Positions 34,097 to 43,391 of a stretch of 64,000 nucleotides of DNA are shown here, in pieces (position 1 is the first letter of the stretch; each line of letters opens with the position of its first letter). A program made the position numbers and the translations under genes. Source of the DNA: Andeanibacterium fulvum (GTDB taxonomy: Bacteria; Pseudomonadota; Alphaproteobacteria; Sphingomonadales; Sphingomonadaceae). The notes beneath the pieces are model-generated. The model worked only from the letters and a program-made list of their open reading frames with translations. It had not been told where the DNA came from and ran no database searches. The DNA is taken from assembly GCF_037154085.1 (NCBI RefSeq), contig NZ_JBANRM010000005.1:266824-330823 (forward strand), given 5' to 3'.

Positions 34097-36367
34097 TCAG
34101 TCGAGTTCGATGCCCCGTTCGGTCGCCCAATCTTCCAGCGCCTTGCGCAGGCTGAGCGGCGGAGAGGTGAGCCAGCCGTTCATGGCCTCGCCGATTTCTT
34201 CCAGATCCACCTTGCGCACCAGTTCCTTGATCGGGCCGACGCCCGCCGGAGTGATCGACAGGCGGCGTATGCCCACGCCCAGCAGCGCCAGCGCCTCCAG
34301 CCTGCGCCCACCCATCTCGCCGCAGACAGTGACGTCCACCGGATGGCCCGCCGTCGCCACAACCACCCGGCGGATGAAGCGCAGGATCGCGGGGCTCACC
34401 CAGTCATAGCGTTCGGCCAGCTTCGGGTTCGCCCGATCAGCCGCGAAGAGGAACTGGGTCAGGTCATTCGTGCCGATCGAAAGGAACGAGATGCGCGGCA
34501 TGAGGATGTCGAGCTGCTCGGCCAGTGCGGGCACTTCCAGCATCACACCATAGCGGATTTCGTTCGGCAGCTTGCGCTTCTGCCGCTTGAGGAAGGCGAG
34601 CTGACCTTCGAAGACTGCGCGGGCTTCCTCGAACTCCCACGGTTCGGACACCATCGGGAACATGACGTTCAGCGTATGCCCGGCCGAGGCTTCCAGCAGC
34701 GCGCGGGCCTGCGACTTCAGCAAGCCCTCGCGCTCCAGCGCCAGGCGCAGGGCGCGCCAGCCCATGGCCGGGTTCTCGTCATTCTCGGAATTCTCGCTGC
34801 GCAGATAGGGCAGCGACTTGTCGCCGCCGATATCCACGGTGCGGAACACCACTGGCCGGTCGCCCGCGGCCTCCAGCACATCGCGATAGAGCCGCGTCTG
34901 CCGTTCGCGCTGGGGCATGGCCGCCGAGACGAGGAACTGGAATTCCGTGCGGAACAGCCCGATCCCGTCAGCCCCGGTGAGGTTGAGATTAGGCATGTCG
35001 TCGCGCAGGCCCGCATTCATCATCACCGTGATGCGCGTGCCGCAGCGGCTGAACGGCTCCACCTCGCGCAGCTTCGCATAGGCGGCCTGCCGCTCGCGGT
35101 TCTTGGCCGAGCGCATCTCGAAGGCTTCGATCAGGCTGGGCGAAGGCCGCACGGTCACGATCCCCCGATCCGCATCCAGCAGCAGTTGGTTGCCTTCGCG
35201 GATCAGAGTGCGGGCATTGCGCACCCGGCCCAGCACCGGCACGCCCATGGCACGGGCCACGATCACCACATGGGCAGTGAGCGAGCCTTCCTCCAGGATC
35301 ACACCCTTGAGGCGGCGCTTGTCATATTCCAGCAGTTCGGCCGGGCCGAGATTGCGCGCGATCAGGATCGCATCCTCGCGCAGGCCCATGCTCGCCGCCG
35401 TGCCGATCTGGCCGGAAACGATGCGCAGCAGCCGGTTCGCCAGATCTTCCAGATCGTGCATCCGGTCGGCCAGCAGCGCGTCGTCGATCTCGCGCATGCG
35501 CATGCGGGTACGCTGCTGCACGCGCTCGATCGCGGCTTCCGCCGTCAGACCGCTGTCGATCGCCTCGTTGATCCGGCGGCTCCAGCCTTCGTCATAGGCG
35601 AACATCTTGTAGGTCTCGAGCACCGCCTCATGCTCGCCGCCCACGCCGAATTCGGCCTGGTTCGCCATCTGGTCGATCTGCTCGCGCATCTTGTCGAAAG
35701 CGAGATAGACGCGCTGACGCTCGGCCTCGGTATCCTCGGCCACGGTGTGTTCGATATTGATGCGCGGCTGGTGGAACACCGCCACGCCCGCGCCAAGGCC
35801 CTTCACCAGCGTGAGGCCTTCCAGCGTATCGGGTTCGGAGAACGCCGCACCGCTGCCTGCCGCATCTTCCGCGTCGACCAGCCCGGCATTGTCGATCATC
35901 TCGGCCAGCACCATGGCGACCGTCTGCAACGCCTCGATCTCCACTTCCTCATAGCGGCGCGGCTCGCCATGCTGGACAGTGAGCACGCCCACCGCCCGCT
36001 CGCGCCGGACGATCGGCACACCGGCAAAGGAGTGGAACTTTTCCTCGCCCGTTTCGGGGCGATACTGGAATTCGGGATGGGCCGTCGCCTGGGCGAGGTT
36101 CAGCGTCTCCACATTGGCGGCGATCGTGCCGGTAAGGCCCTCGCCCACGGCCATGCGAGTGACGTGGACCGCGCTCTGGTTCAGGCCTCGGGTCGCGAAA
36201 AGCTCGAGCACGCCTTCACGCAGGAGGTAGATCGAACACACCTCGCTATGCAGCGCCTCGCCGATAATATCGACGACCTGGTTCAGCTTGCCCTGCGGGT
36301 GCAGGCGCGAAGCCATCACCTCATGGAGCCGGGTAAGGATCGAACGGGCGGCGGCGGCGGCACTCAT
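34097..36367 (-). CDS. ptsP: PTS-Ntr enzyme I (PtsP), GAF plus EI domains
   Basis: The product is 756 aa from the ATG at 36367; a TTG at 36373 would add two residues. Residues about 20-165 form a GAF domain, the nitrogen/glutamine sensor of this EI paralogue. The EI part has the phosphorylated His366 in GSLTAHVVIVARAMGV, the PEP-barrel motifs GADGIGLFRTEFQFLV and FRTVDIGGDKSLPYL, and the closing FLSIGTNDLTQFLFAADR and TVCGEMGG. It moves phosphate from PEP to NPr and EIIA-Ntr, which regulate K+ uptake, stress and carbon storage. No ptsO or ptsN gene lies within the window. Confidence 0.96.
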   Translation of the reverse strand: MSAAAAARSILTRLHEVMASRLHPQGKLNQVVDIIGEALHSEVCSIYLLREGVLELFATRGLNQSAVHVTRMAVGEGLTGTIAANVETLNLAQATAHPEFQYRPETGEEKFHSFAGVPIVRRERAVGVLTVQHGEPRRYEEVEIEALQTVAMVLAEMIDNAGLVDAEDAAGSGAAFSEPDTLEGLTLVKGLGAGVAVFHQPRINIEHTVAEDTEAERQRVYLAFDKMREQIDQMANQAEFGVGGEHEAVLETYKMFAYDEGWSRRINEAIDSGLTAEAAIERVQQRTRMRMREIDDALLADRMHDLEDLANRLLRIVSGQIGTAASMGLREDAILIARNLGPAELLEYDKRRLKGVILEEGSLTAHVVIVARAMGVPVLGRVRNARTLIREGNQLLLDADRGIVTVRPSPSLIEAFEMRSAKNRERQAAYAKLREVEPFSRCGTRITVMMNAGLRDDMPNLNLTGADGIGLFRTEFQFLVSAAMPQRERQTRLYRDVLEAAGDRPVVFRTVDIGGDKSLPYLRSENSENDENPAMGWRALRLALEREGLLKSQARALLEASAGHTLNVMFPMVSEPWEFEEARAVFEGQLAFLKRQKRKLPNEIRYGVMLEVPALAEQLDILMPRISFLSIGTNDLTQFLFAADRANPKLAERYDWVSPAILRFIRRVVVATAGHPVDVTVCGEMGGRRLEALALLGVGIRRLSITPAGVGPIKELVRKVDLEEIGEAMNGWLTSPPLSLRKALEDWATERGIELD

Positions 36368-36461
36368 GTCCAACGCCTAACGCACATTGGCCCTCAAAGG
36401 AAATATTTCGCTTCGATTACGTGCGATTCCAACCGCACGCCCGCTTACCCGCAGTCAGCCG

Positions 36462-36617
36462 CTAGATATGCGACATCTCTTCCTTCACCCGCAGCTTCTG
36501 CCGCTTGAGTACCTGGAGTGTCGCGACATCCGGCGAAGGCCGGTTCATCTCTTCGCGGATACGGCGCTCCAGCCCATCATGCTTGGTCTGAAGGGCTACG
36601 AAGTGGGATGATTCCAT
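36462..36617 (-). CDS. YdcH/DUF465 small helical protein
   Basis: The product is 51 aa from the ATG at 36617, with AGGAGG 7 nt upstream. It is a helical hairpin: HFVALQTKHDGLERRIREEM and TLQVLKRQKLRVKEEMSHI, the DUF465 pattern. Function is unknown. A second DUF465 gene lies head-to-head 229 bases away. Confidence 0.88.
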   Translation of the reverse strand: MESSHFVALQTKHDGLERRIREEMNRPSPDVATLQVLKRQKLRVKEEMSHI

Positions 36618-36846
36618 TGGGCGTCCTCCTTTCTCTCTCGGGTACCCCGAAGGGTCCCGTGGAACGGCGACTCGCCATGCGGGCCGAGCCGCGCGATTGT
36701 CATCAAACCATAATAGAACTAGATCGGCAAACGGCCGCGATAACCATAAGGTGCGCGGCCCGTTTGATGCGGTGGGCCGAAGGCGTTTGCGCGAAGGGCC
36801 AATGGCGTTTGTGCGAACGGCCGATGGCCAGGGGAGCGTTGGACAA

Positions 36847-37044
36847 GTGACCGAAGAGGAGATGCGCAAAAGGCTGACCGCGCTTCGCATCGAACACCGG
36901 GACCTTGACGCGGCGATCGATGCGCTGACCGCGTCCGGATCGCCCGATCAGTTGCAGATTGCCCGGCTGAAAAAGCGCAAGCTGATGCTGAAGGACCAGA
37001 TCGCGATCTTCGAGGATTACCTCACGCCCGACATCATTGCCTGA
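36847..37044 (+). CDS. YdcH/DUF465 small helical protein, second copy
   Basis: The product is 65 aa from a GTG at 36847, which has GGGGAG 10 nt upstream; an ATG at 36862 sits on its own ribosome binding site. It reads MRKRLTALRIEHRDLDAAID and QIARLKKRKLMLKDQIAIFE, the DUF465 helical hairpin. The frame is open upstream to 36697 but that part is not coding-like. Function is unknown; it is a paralogue of the divergent gene at 36462. Confidence 0.82.
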   Translation: MTEEEMRKRLTALRIEHRDLDAAIDALTASGSPDQLQIARLKKRKLMLKDQIAIFEDYLTPDIIA

Positions 37045-37173
37045 TTTTCAGGCACCAAACTCCGGTTTCCACGAAAAAACCGTGCCACTCCGGCACAGTC
37101 CCAATTTGGCTCGGGATAAAAGTGTGGAGACTCTGGCCGTGCCAAACCCGCAATAATAGTGAATCTTTCGTCT

Positions 37174-37641
37174 ATGACTGGCCCGACCGACATCAATCCG
37201 CACATCGTGGAAGCCCTCTATAACGAGGCTTTGCTTCTCGCTGACGAGGTGCGCTGCAGCTTCGATCTGTCCGGCCGGCTCGACGATGCAAGCCAGGATG
37301 AAGACCTCTCCCGCATCGCCCTTTCGTGCGAAGCTTTGCGCACCACCACGCGCATGATGCACATCATTGCCTGGCTGCTGAACCAGCGTGCCTATTTCGC
37401 GGGCGAGATCACCCAGCTGCAACTGCGCCGCCACGGACGCCTGCCAGCCAAGGCATCGCGTTCCGATCGCGGCCAGATGGCACTGCTCGGCCCGGACCTG
37501 CGCGATCTGATTTCCACCACCGAACGGCTCTATGCCCGGATCGAACGGCTCGACGCCGCATGGCAGGACAATTTCCGTATGGAACCCAGCGCAATCCACC
37601 GCCTGCGCGAGCGGATCGGCCATCGCCTGTCGGTGGTCTGA
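37174..37641 (+). CDS. DUF1465 family protein (RcdA type)
   Basis: The product is 155 aa from the ATG at 37174; a GTG at 37159 would add five residues. It is all-helical (VEALYNEALLLADEVRCSFD; ALRTTTRMMHIIAWLLNQRA). DUF1465 is the family of Caulobacter RcdA, an adaptor that helps bring CtrA to ClpXP for degradation during the cell cycle. A similar role is an inference from the family; no ctrA or clpX is nearby. Confidence 0.82.
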   Translation: MTGPTDINPHIVEALYNEALLLADEVRCSFDLSGRLDDASQDEDLSRIALSCEALRTTTRMMHIIAWLLNQRAYFAGEITQLQLRRHGRLPAKASRSDRGQMALLGPDLRDLISTTERLYARIERLDAAWQDNFRMEPSAIHRLRERIGHRLSVV

Positions 37642-37687
37642 TGGGCCGGGCGGGCTGATTATCCCGCTTGCCCTCCCCATCCCTTAC

Positions 37688-37835
37688 ACCCGTTCATCCC
37701 GAGCCTGTCGAAGGACACGCGAGACGGCAGGTTCTGTCAGGCACCTCTGACTGGCCGCCTCACGTTGAGTGGACGGTTGAAATCCCCGGATCGGGCGGAG
37801 GCGCGTGTCCTTCGACAGGCTCAGGACGAACGGGT
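37688..37835. repeat. Inverted pair of GCCTGTCGAAGGACACGCG repeats
   Basis: The left arm (37688-37721) reads acccgttcatcccgagcctg and continues to cacgcg; the right arm (37802-37835) is its reverse complement with two mismatches over 34 bases, 80 bases away. The same pair recurs at 49899/50011 and 58821/58900. It lies between the DUF1465 gene and glpK. Confidence 0.88.
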
Positions 37836-37890
37836 GTAGAGATTGCGGAAAGGTTTTTGTCCGCTCCGCCAGCCGACCCGAACTGCAAAT

Positions 37891-39378
37891 TCAAACCGAA
37901 CTCGCCCGCACCGCCGCCAGTGCGCGGTGCCAGCGGGCCAGCCGTTCGTCCCGTTCCACCTCGTCCATGTCCGGCGTAAAGCGCGTCGCACCGCCGCGCA
38001 TGGCCCGTGCCGCTTCTTCCAGCGAGCGGAACAGCCCGGCACCGACACCTGCCAGCATTGCCGCGCCCAGTGCCGTCGTTTCGACCATGTCCGGCCGCTC
38101 GACTTCTATGCCCAGCAGGCCCGCAATGTCCTGCGCCATCCAGTCATTCACGCTCATCCCGCCATCGATCCTGAGCTTGGACCACGCCGCGCCATCGGCG
38201 GCGAAAGCGTTTGCCAGATCGTGGGTCTGGTGCGCCATTGCCTCCAGCGCGGCGCGGGCGATTTCCGCCTTGCCGCTGGCGAAGCTGAGCCCGGTGATGA
38301 TTCCGCGCGCGCCCGGTTCCCACCATGGCGCGCCAAGGCCGGTATGGGCAGGCACGATCACCACGCCGCCGCTATGTTCCACCCGCCGGGCAAGTGTCTC
38401 CGTCTCGCCTGCACTGCCGATCAGGCCGAGTGAATCGCGCAGCCATTTGATCAGGCTGCCCGCCACAAACACCGAGCCTTCCACCGCATAGGTCCGCCGA
38501 TCCCCGAGCTGGTACAGCACCGTGCCGAGCAGCCGGTTGTCCGAATGCGGCAAAGCATGGCCCGTATTGGAAAGGACGAAGGCGCCCGTGCCATAGGTCG
38601 CCTTGGTATCGCCGGGAGTGAGGCAGCCCTGGCCGATTGTGGCGGCCTGCTGATCGCCTGCCATGCCGGAAATCGGGATCGGGGCGCCGAACCATTCGGG
38701 CAGGGTTTGGCCGAACTCGCCCGCATTGGCCACCACTTCACCCAGCGCGTTCAGCGGCACGCCGAACAGATCGCACAGCCCGGCATCCCAGCTCGCCCCG
38801 GCCAGCGGCAGCAGCAGCGTGCGGCTGGCATTGCTGGCATCGGTAATGTGTGCGCCGCCTGTCAGCTTGAACACCAGCCAGCTTTCCACCGTGCCCAGCG
38901 CGAGCCGTCCGTCCCGCGCCGCCGCGGCGACGGCAGGCTCATGCTCGATCAGCCAGCGCATCTTGGTGGCGGAGAAATAGGGGTCAAGTAGCAGGCCGGT
39001 CGCTTCCTGTACGAAGGGTTCGTGCCCGGCCCCGCGCAGGGCAGCGCAGGTTTCGGCCGTGCGACGGTCCTGCCAGACGAGCGCGCGGGAGAGCGGCTCG
39101 CCGGTCGTGCGGTCCCACGCCACGACTGTCTCGCGCTGATTGGTGATGCCGATGGCGGCGATCCGGTCCGCCCCGCCCGCCAATGTGACCATCTCGCGCG
39201 CGCAGGCCAAAGTGCGCTCCCAGATTTCGGCAGGATCGTGCTCCACCCGGCCGGGGGCGGGGTAATATTGCGTCAACTCGCGCTGGGCAGTGCCATGCGG
39301 CCTGCCATCGGGTGCGAACAGCATCGCACGCGTTGAAGTCGTCCCCTCGTCCAGCACCAGGATGAAGCGTTCGGTCAT
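37891..39378 (-). CDS. glpK: Glycerol kinase
   Basis: The product is 495 aa from the ATG at 39378, with GAGAGGA 6 nt upstream; an ATG at 39420 is upstream of that and is rejected. It phosphorylates glycerol with ATP to glycerol 3-phosphate. The FGGY-family signature opens LVLDEGTTSTRAMLF; GITNQRETVVAWDRTTG, LGTVESWLVFKLTGG, GMAGDQQAATIGQ and LRIDGGMSVNDWMAQ are all present. No glpF or glpD is next to it. It diverges from the MBL-fold gene with only 25 bases between starts. Confidence 0.96.
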   Translation of the reverse strand: MTERFILVLDEGTTSTRAMLFAPDGRPHGTAQRELTQYYPAPGRVEHDPAEIWERTLACAREMVTLAGGADRIAAIGITNQRETVVAWDRTTGEPLSRALVWQDRRTAETCAALRGAGHEPFVQEATGLLLDPYFSATKMRWLIEHEPAVAAAARDGRLALGTVESWLVFKLTGGAHITDASNASRTLLLPLAGASWDAGLCDLFGVPLNALGEVVANAGEFGQTLPEWFGAPIPISGMAGDQQAATIGQGCLTPGDTKATYGTGAFVLSNTGHALPHSDNRLLGTVLYQLGDRRTYAVEGSVFVAGSLIKWLRDSLGLIGSAGETETLARRVEHSGGVVIVPAHTGLGAPWWEPGARGIITGLSFASGKAEIARAALEAMAHQTHDLANAFAADGAAWSKLRIDGGMSVNDWMAQDIAGLLGIEVERPDMVETTALGAAMLAGVGAGLFRSLEEAARAMRGGATRFTPDMDEVERDERLARWHRALAAVRASSV

Positions 39379-39403
39379 GGCAATCCTCTCTCGCCTGTCC
39401 CAT

Positions 39404-40285
39404 ATGCGGCCCATGCCCATGCCCCCGCAACCCTGGCCGACCGGCGATGTCGAACAGATCGAGCCTCTGGTGCGCCGCGTGCTCGCGCCTAATGGCTCGC
39501 CCTATACCTATACCGGCACGCAGACCTATCTGGTCGGCGCGAGTGACACTCTGGCGGTGATCGATCCCGGCCCGGATGATCCGGACCATCTCGCCGCGCT
39601 GGAACGCGCCATCGGCGGCGCGAAGGTCTCGGCAATCCTGTGCACGCACACCCATCGCGACCATTCGCCCGGTGCCGCCCCGCTAGCTGCCCGCACCGGA
39701 GCGGAAATCGTCGGCTGTGCGCCGCTGGTGATCGAAAGCGGGGAGCCGCGCGTCGATGCTCCGTTCGACCGCGCCTATGCCCCCCATCGCGTGCTGGTGG
39801 ACGGGGACCGGGTGAGCGGGTCCGGCTGGACGCTGACGGCCATTGCCACGCCGGGCCATACCTCCAACCATCTGTGCTACGCGCTGAAAGAAAGCGGCGC
39901 GCTGTTCACCGGCGATCATGTGATGGGCTGGTCCACCAGCGTGGTAGTGCCGCCCGATGGCGACATGGCCGATTACATGGCCAGCCTCGAAAAGCTCTAT
40001 CAGCGGCAGGATCGTATCTATTACCCCGCCCATGGCCCCGCCGTGGAGAAGCCTCGCCAGCTGGTGCGCGGCATGATCGGCCATCGCCGCCAGCGCGAGC
40101 GGCAGATCCTGAAACTGCTGGACGAAGCGCCCCACCGCGTCACCGAACTGGTGCCGCGCATGTACAAGGGCGTGGACGAAAGGCTGTGGACTGCCGCCGG
40201 CCAATCGGTGCTGGCCCATCTGCTGGAACTGGAACGGCAGGGCCGCGTGGCCCGCAATGACGGAATCTGGGCAATCAGCGCGTGA
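39404..40285 (+). CDS. MBL-fold metallo-hydrolase
   Basis: The product is 293 aa from the ATG at 39404; ATGs at 39413 and 39419 are alternatives. The metal motif is CTHTHRDHSPGA (HxHxDH), followed by ATPGHTSNHLC and LFTGDHVMGW. The last 80 residues form a winged-helix-like domain (RVTELVPRMYKG, VLAHLLELERQGRVARN) as in the LACTB2/ beta-lactamase-like hydrolase group. Substrate unknown; LACTB2-type members act on RNA or thioesters. Confidence 0.88.
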   Translation: MRPMPMPPQPWPTGDVEQIEPLVRRVLAPNGSPYTYTGTQTYLVGASDTLAVIDPGPDDPDHLAALERAIGGAKVSAILCTHTHRDHSPGAAPLAARTGAEIVGCAPLVIESGEPRVDAPFDRAYAPHRVLVDGDRVSGSGWTLTAIATPGHTSNHLCYALKESGALFTGDHVMGWSTSVVVPPDGDMADYMASLEKLYQRQDRIYYPAHGPAVEKPRQLVRGMIGHRRQRERQILKLLDEAPHRVTELVPRMYKGVDERLWTAAGQSVLAHLLELERQGRVARNDGIWAISA

Positions 40286-40325
40286 AATCCGCTGACGCCT
40301 CGCTATATCGACCGCAGGAGACGCC

Positions 40326-41315
40326 ATGACCGCCGAAACGAAACTGCCCGCCGGAGCCGACCTGCTCGAAGAGATCAACCGCCTGCGCAAGGAACGCAAG
40401 GCCGTGATCCTGGCTCACTATTATCAGCGCCCTGAGATTCAGGACCTCGCCGATTTCGTGGGCGACAGCCTGGAACTGAGCCGCAAGGCCGCCGCTACCG
40501 ATGCGGAAGTGATCGCCTTTTGCGGCGTGAAGTTCATGGCCGATACGGCCAAGATTCTCAGCCCCGAAAAGATCGTGGTCCTGCCCGACATGGATGCCGG
40601 TTGCAGCCTTGAGGATTCCTGTCCGCCCGAAAAGTTCAAGGCCTTCCGCGAGGCGCATCCCGATCACATCGCGCTGACCTACATCAACTGCTCGACCGAG
40701 GTGAAGGCGCTCAGCGACATCATCGTCACCTCGTCCAGCGCCGAGACAATCCTGGCGCAGATTCCGCCGGAACAGAAGATCATCTTCGGGCCTGACCGGC
40801 ACCTTGGCGGCTATCTCAGCCGCAAGTTCAACCGCGAGATGCTGCTGTGGCCGGGCGTATGCATCGTGCACGAAGCCTTCAGCGAAACCGAACTGCTCAA
40901 GCTCAAGGCCCAGCATCCCGACGCGCCGATTGCCGCACATCCGGAATGCCCGCCCTCGATCATCGACCATGCCGATTATGTCGGCTCGACCAGCGGCATC
41001 CTCAAATTCGCGCAGGAATTTTCCGGCGACACGCTGATCGTGGCGACCGAGCCGCACATCATCCACCAGATGCAGAAGGCGCTGCCCGAGAAGACTTTCA
41101 TCGGCGCCCCCGGCGCTGACGGCAACTGCAACTGCAACATCTGCCCCTACATGGCGCTCAACACGCTGGAGAAGCTCTACATCGCCCTGCGCGACCTTGA
41201 GCCGCGCATCGAAATCGAGGAAGGCCTGCGCCTGAAGGCCAAGGCCAGCCTCGACCGGATGCTGGAAATGGCGAGCGGCACCGTGGGCAAGGGCGATCTG
41301 GGCGCACGGGACTGA
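40326..41315 (+). CDS. nadA: Quinolinate synthase NadA
   Basis: The product is 329 aa. It condenses iminoaspartate with dihydroxyacetone phosphate to quinolinate for NAD synthesis and needs a [4Fe-4S] cluster. Motifs include ILAHYYQRPEIQDLADFVGD, ADTAKILSP, INCSTEVKALSD, ATEPHIIHQM and the Cys-rich GNCNCNICPYMALN. nadB and nadC are not adjacent. GGAG precedes the ATG. Confidence 0.96.
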   Translation: MTAETKLPAGADLLEEINRLRKERKAVILAHYYQRPEIQDLADFVGDSLELSRKAAATDAEVIAFCGVKFMADTAKILSPEKIVVLPDMDAGCSLEDSCPPEKFKAFREAHPDHIALTYINCSTEVKALSDIIVTSSSAETILAQIPPEQKIIFGPDRHLGGYLSRKFNREMLLWPGVCIVHEAFSETELLKLKAQHPDAPIAAHPECPPSIIDHADYVGSTSGILKFAQEFSGDTLIVATEPHIIHQMQKALPEKTFIGAPGADGNCNCNICPYMALNTLEKLYIALRDLEPRIEIEEGLRLKAKASLDRMLEMASGTVGKGDLGARD

Positions 41316-41335
41316 GCCTGACCGGGAGCCGCATC

Positions 41336-42247
41336 ATGCCCACGCGATCATGGCTGTTCGTACCGGGCGATAGCGAGCGCAAGCTGGCCAAGGCACCGCT
41401 CAGCGGGGCCGATGCGGTGATCGTGGACCTGGAGGACGCGGTTGCTCCCGAAGCGAAACCTGCGGCGCGCAGGCTGGCGGCGGAATGGCTGCACGCCCAT
41501 CGCAGGCAAGTGACCGAAGGGCCCGCGCAGACCCACTGGGTGCGCATCAATGCGCTGGGCACGGATTGGTGGCGCGGCGATCTGGACGTTGTCATGGCAG
41601 GCGCGCCTGCGGGCATCGTGCTGCCCAAATGCACCGGGCCGGAACAGCTGCGCCAGCTGAGCGCAGAACTCTACGAATGCGAACAGCGTCACGGGCTCGC
41701 CATCGGCAGTACTCGGATCATGCCGCTGGTGGGCGAAACGCCCATCGCCGCCTTGTCCATTCCCACCTATGCGGCGGCCTGCGCCAAGTCGGAATTGCCG
41801 CGCCTGGCAGGGCTGACCTGGGGCGCGGAAGACCTCTCGACCGCGTTGGACGCCACGCGCAAACGCGCAGGCGATGCCCATCATGGCGCGGGCGAATGGA
41901 CCGATGCCCTGCGGATGGTGCGCGCCAGCGTGCTGCTGACCGCCCATGCCTCAGGCGTGCTGGCAGTGGACACGCTCCATGCCGATTTCCGCGATCTTGC
42001 CGGGCTCGCTTCCATCGCCGCCGCATCCCGTGCGGACGGGTTCTGCGGCATGCTGGCGATCCATCCCGACCAGGTACCGATCATCAACGCAGCCTTCAGC
42101 CCAGGCGAGGCGGAACTGGCCCATGCCCGCGCCATCGTGGCCGCCTTCGCCGCCAATCCCGGCGCGGCGGCACTGCAACTGGGCGGCAAGATGATCGAAA
42201 CGCCGCACCTTGCCCAGGCGAAGCGGCTGCTCGGGCTGGCGGGGTAA
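41336..42247 (+). CDS. CitE-like CoA ester lyase (HpcH/HpaI family)
   Basis: The product is 303 aa. The opening RSWLFVPGDSERKLAKAPLS and DAVIVDLEDAVAPEAK are typical of CitE-like/malyl-CoA lyase-type TIM barrels; RIMPLVGETPIAAL, LTWGAEDLSTAL and GMLAIHPDQVPIINAAF follow. It probably cleaves or forms a CoA ester such as malyl- or citramalyl-CoA. It starts 20 bases after nadA. It lacks the other citrate lyase subunits, so a free-standing CoA ester lyase is more likely. Confidence 0.87.
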   Translation: MPTRSWLFVPGDSERKLAKAPLSGADAVIVDLEDAVAPEAKPAARRLAAEWLHAHRRQVTEGPAQTHWVRINALGTDWWRGDLDVVMAGAPAGIVLPKCTGPEQLRQLSAELYECEQRHGLAIGSTRIMPLVGETPIAALSIPTYAAACAKSELPRLAGLTWGAEDLSTALDATRKRAGDAHHGAGEWTDALRMVRASVLLTAHASGVLAVDTLHADFRDLAGLASIAAASRADGFCGMLAIHPDQVPIINAAFSPGEAELAHARAIVAAFAANPGAAALQLGGKMIETPHLAQAKRLLGLAG

Positions 42248-42254
42248 ACCGGTC

Positions 42255-42346
42255 CGTCATTGCGAGGGACCGGGGGTCACGAAGCGATCCTGAGCCCAAC
42301 GCGCGGCGCCCTGGATTGCCGCGCGGCTTTGCCGCTCGCGATGACG
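42255..42346. repeat. Intergenic inverted repeat CGTCATTGCGAG type
   Basis: Terminal arms CGTCATTGCGAG (42255-42266) and CTCGCGATGACG (42335-42346) are imperfect inverted repeats bounding a 92-bp unit with internal pairing (ggattgccgcgcggctttgccg). It lies in the convergent gap between the CitE-like gene and a minus-strand lipoprotein. Confidence 0.75.
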
Positions 42347-42350
42347 ATCA

Positions 42351-42653
42351 CTATTCGCCCGCAGCGGCGCCTTCAGCCGCCGGAACCACCGGCTGCTCCG
42401 CGTCCAGCCCGGCAGCATCTGCGCCCGCCGCATCGCTGGCCGTATCGCTCGGGCCGGCCTTGGCGCTTTCCTTCATCAGCGGGGGCTCCGACGTGACCTT
42501 GTCGAGCGGCAGCATCTCGTCGCTGATCGTGCCTTGCAGCACCTGACCCGACGCGGTGCGCGCATCGTCGGCCTTGTCGCCATCCCCGCACGCGGCGAGC
42601 AGCAGCGCAGGCGCCGTCAGCAGAAACAGGCGGAATGGCTTAACGGCACTCAT
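42351..42653 (-). CDS. Small lipoprotein of unknown function
   Basis: The product is 100 aa. The signal MSAVKPFRLFLLTAPALLLA ends in lipobox LAAC, so it is lipidated. The mature part is acidic, low complexity and Ala/Asp/Glu-rich with no domain. Its start overlaps the lipB stop (ATGA), so it is translated with lipB. Length and composition suggest a fast-evolving envelope protein. Confidence 0.75.
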   Translation of the reverse strand: MSAVKPFRLFLLTAPALLLAACGDGDKADDARTASGQVLQGTISDEMLPLDKVTSEPPLMKESAKAGPSDTASDAAGADAAGLDAEQPVVPAAEGAAAGE

Positions 42654-43327
42654 GCGGCGTGGCTCTCACTCAGCACGGCGAGGAATTCGCCGGCGCGGCG
42701 CTGCAATGCCTCATCCCATGCCTCCTGCGCAACCGGAACGCCGAGCCGGGCCAATGAAGTGACCCCATATTCGGATATTCCGCAGGGGACGATGCCGCCG
42801 AAATGCGAAAGGTCCGGGTCGAGATTCACCGCAAAGCCATGCATCGTCACCCAGCGGCGCACGCGCACGCCGATAGCGCCGACCTTTGCCTCGCTGCCGT
42901 CAATGTCGCGGGTCCAGATGCCTACCCGGTCCGGCACGGCCCATGCCTCTACACCGAAATCGCCCAGCGTGGCGATCACCCAGCTTTCCAGCCCATGGAC
43001 GAAACGGCGCACGTCGCGGCCGCGGCGGGCAAGGTCCAGCAGGACATAGCCCACGCGCTGCCCCGGCCCGTGATAGGTATAGCGCCCGCCCCGCCCGGTC
43101 TCGACCACGTCGAAGCGCGGATCGATCAGGTCGCCCGCCGCCGCGCTGGTCCCGGCCGTATAGACCGGAGGGTGCTCCAGCAGCCAGATCAGCTCGGAAG
43201 CCTCTCCGGCAGCGATTGCCGCATTGCGCGCTTCCTGCTCGGCCAGCGCCTCGCGATAGGGAACCTGTCCCTTTTCAATCCGCCATTCGATGGCCCGGCC
43301 GTCGGTTTGGGGCAATTTATCCGCCAT
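42650..43327 (-). CDS. lipB: Lipoyl(octanoyl) transferase LipB
   Basis: The product is 225 aa from the ATG at 43327. It moves octanoate from ACP to lipoyl domains of E2 subunits and GcvH. LLEHPPVYTAGTS, RGGRYTYHGPGQRVGYVLLD, the Lys of SEAKVGAIGVRVRRWVT and the nucleophile Cys in GGIVPCGISEYGVTSL are all present. An upstream in-frame start at 43447 would overlap the divergent gene and is rejected. lipA is not in the window. Confidence 0.95.
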   Translation of the reverse strand: MADKLPQTDGRAIEWRIEKGQVPYREALAEQEARNAAIAAGEASELIWLLEHPPVYTAGTSAAAGDLIDPRFDVVETGRGGRYTYHGPGQRVGYVLLDLARRGRDVRRFVHGLESWVIATLGDFGVEAWAVPDRVGIWTRDIDGSEAKVGAIGVRVRRWVTMHGFAVNLDPDLSHFGGIVPCGISEYGVTSLARLGVPVAQEAWDEALQRRAGEFLAVLSESHAA

Positions 43328-43391
43328 GCGCGATTGCGTGGGGATAGATGGGCGGTTTATCAAGAGGCTTGGAGCATAGAGGGGAATTGCG

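Noticed and set aside
34091..36508. Open frame of 805 codons on the plus strand opposite ptsP
   Set aside because: Antisense shadow of a well-supported gene; His/Arg/Gln-rich product with no domain.
40439..40639. Small antisense frames within nadA and other core genes
   Set aside because: Short, no ribosome binding sites, no domains and fully inside certain genes.
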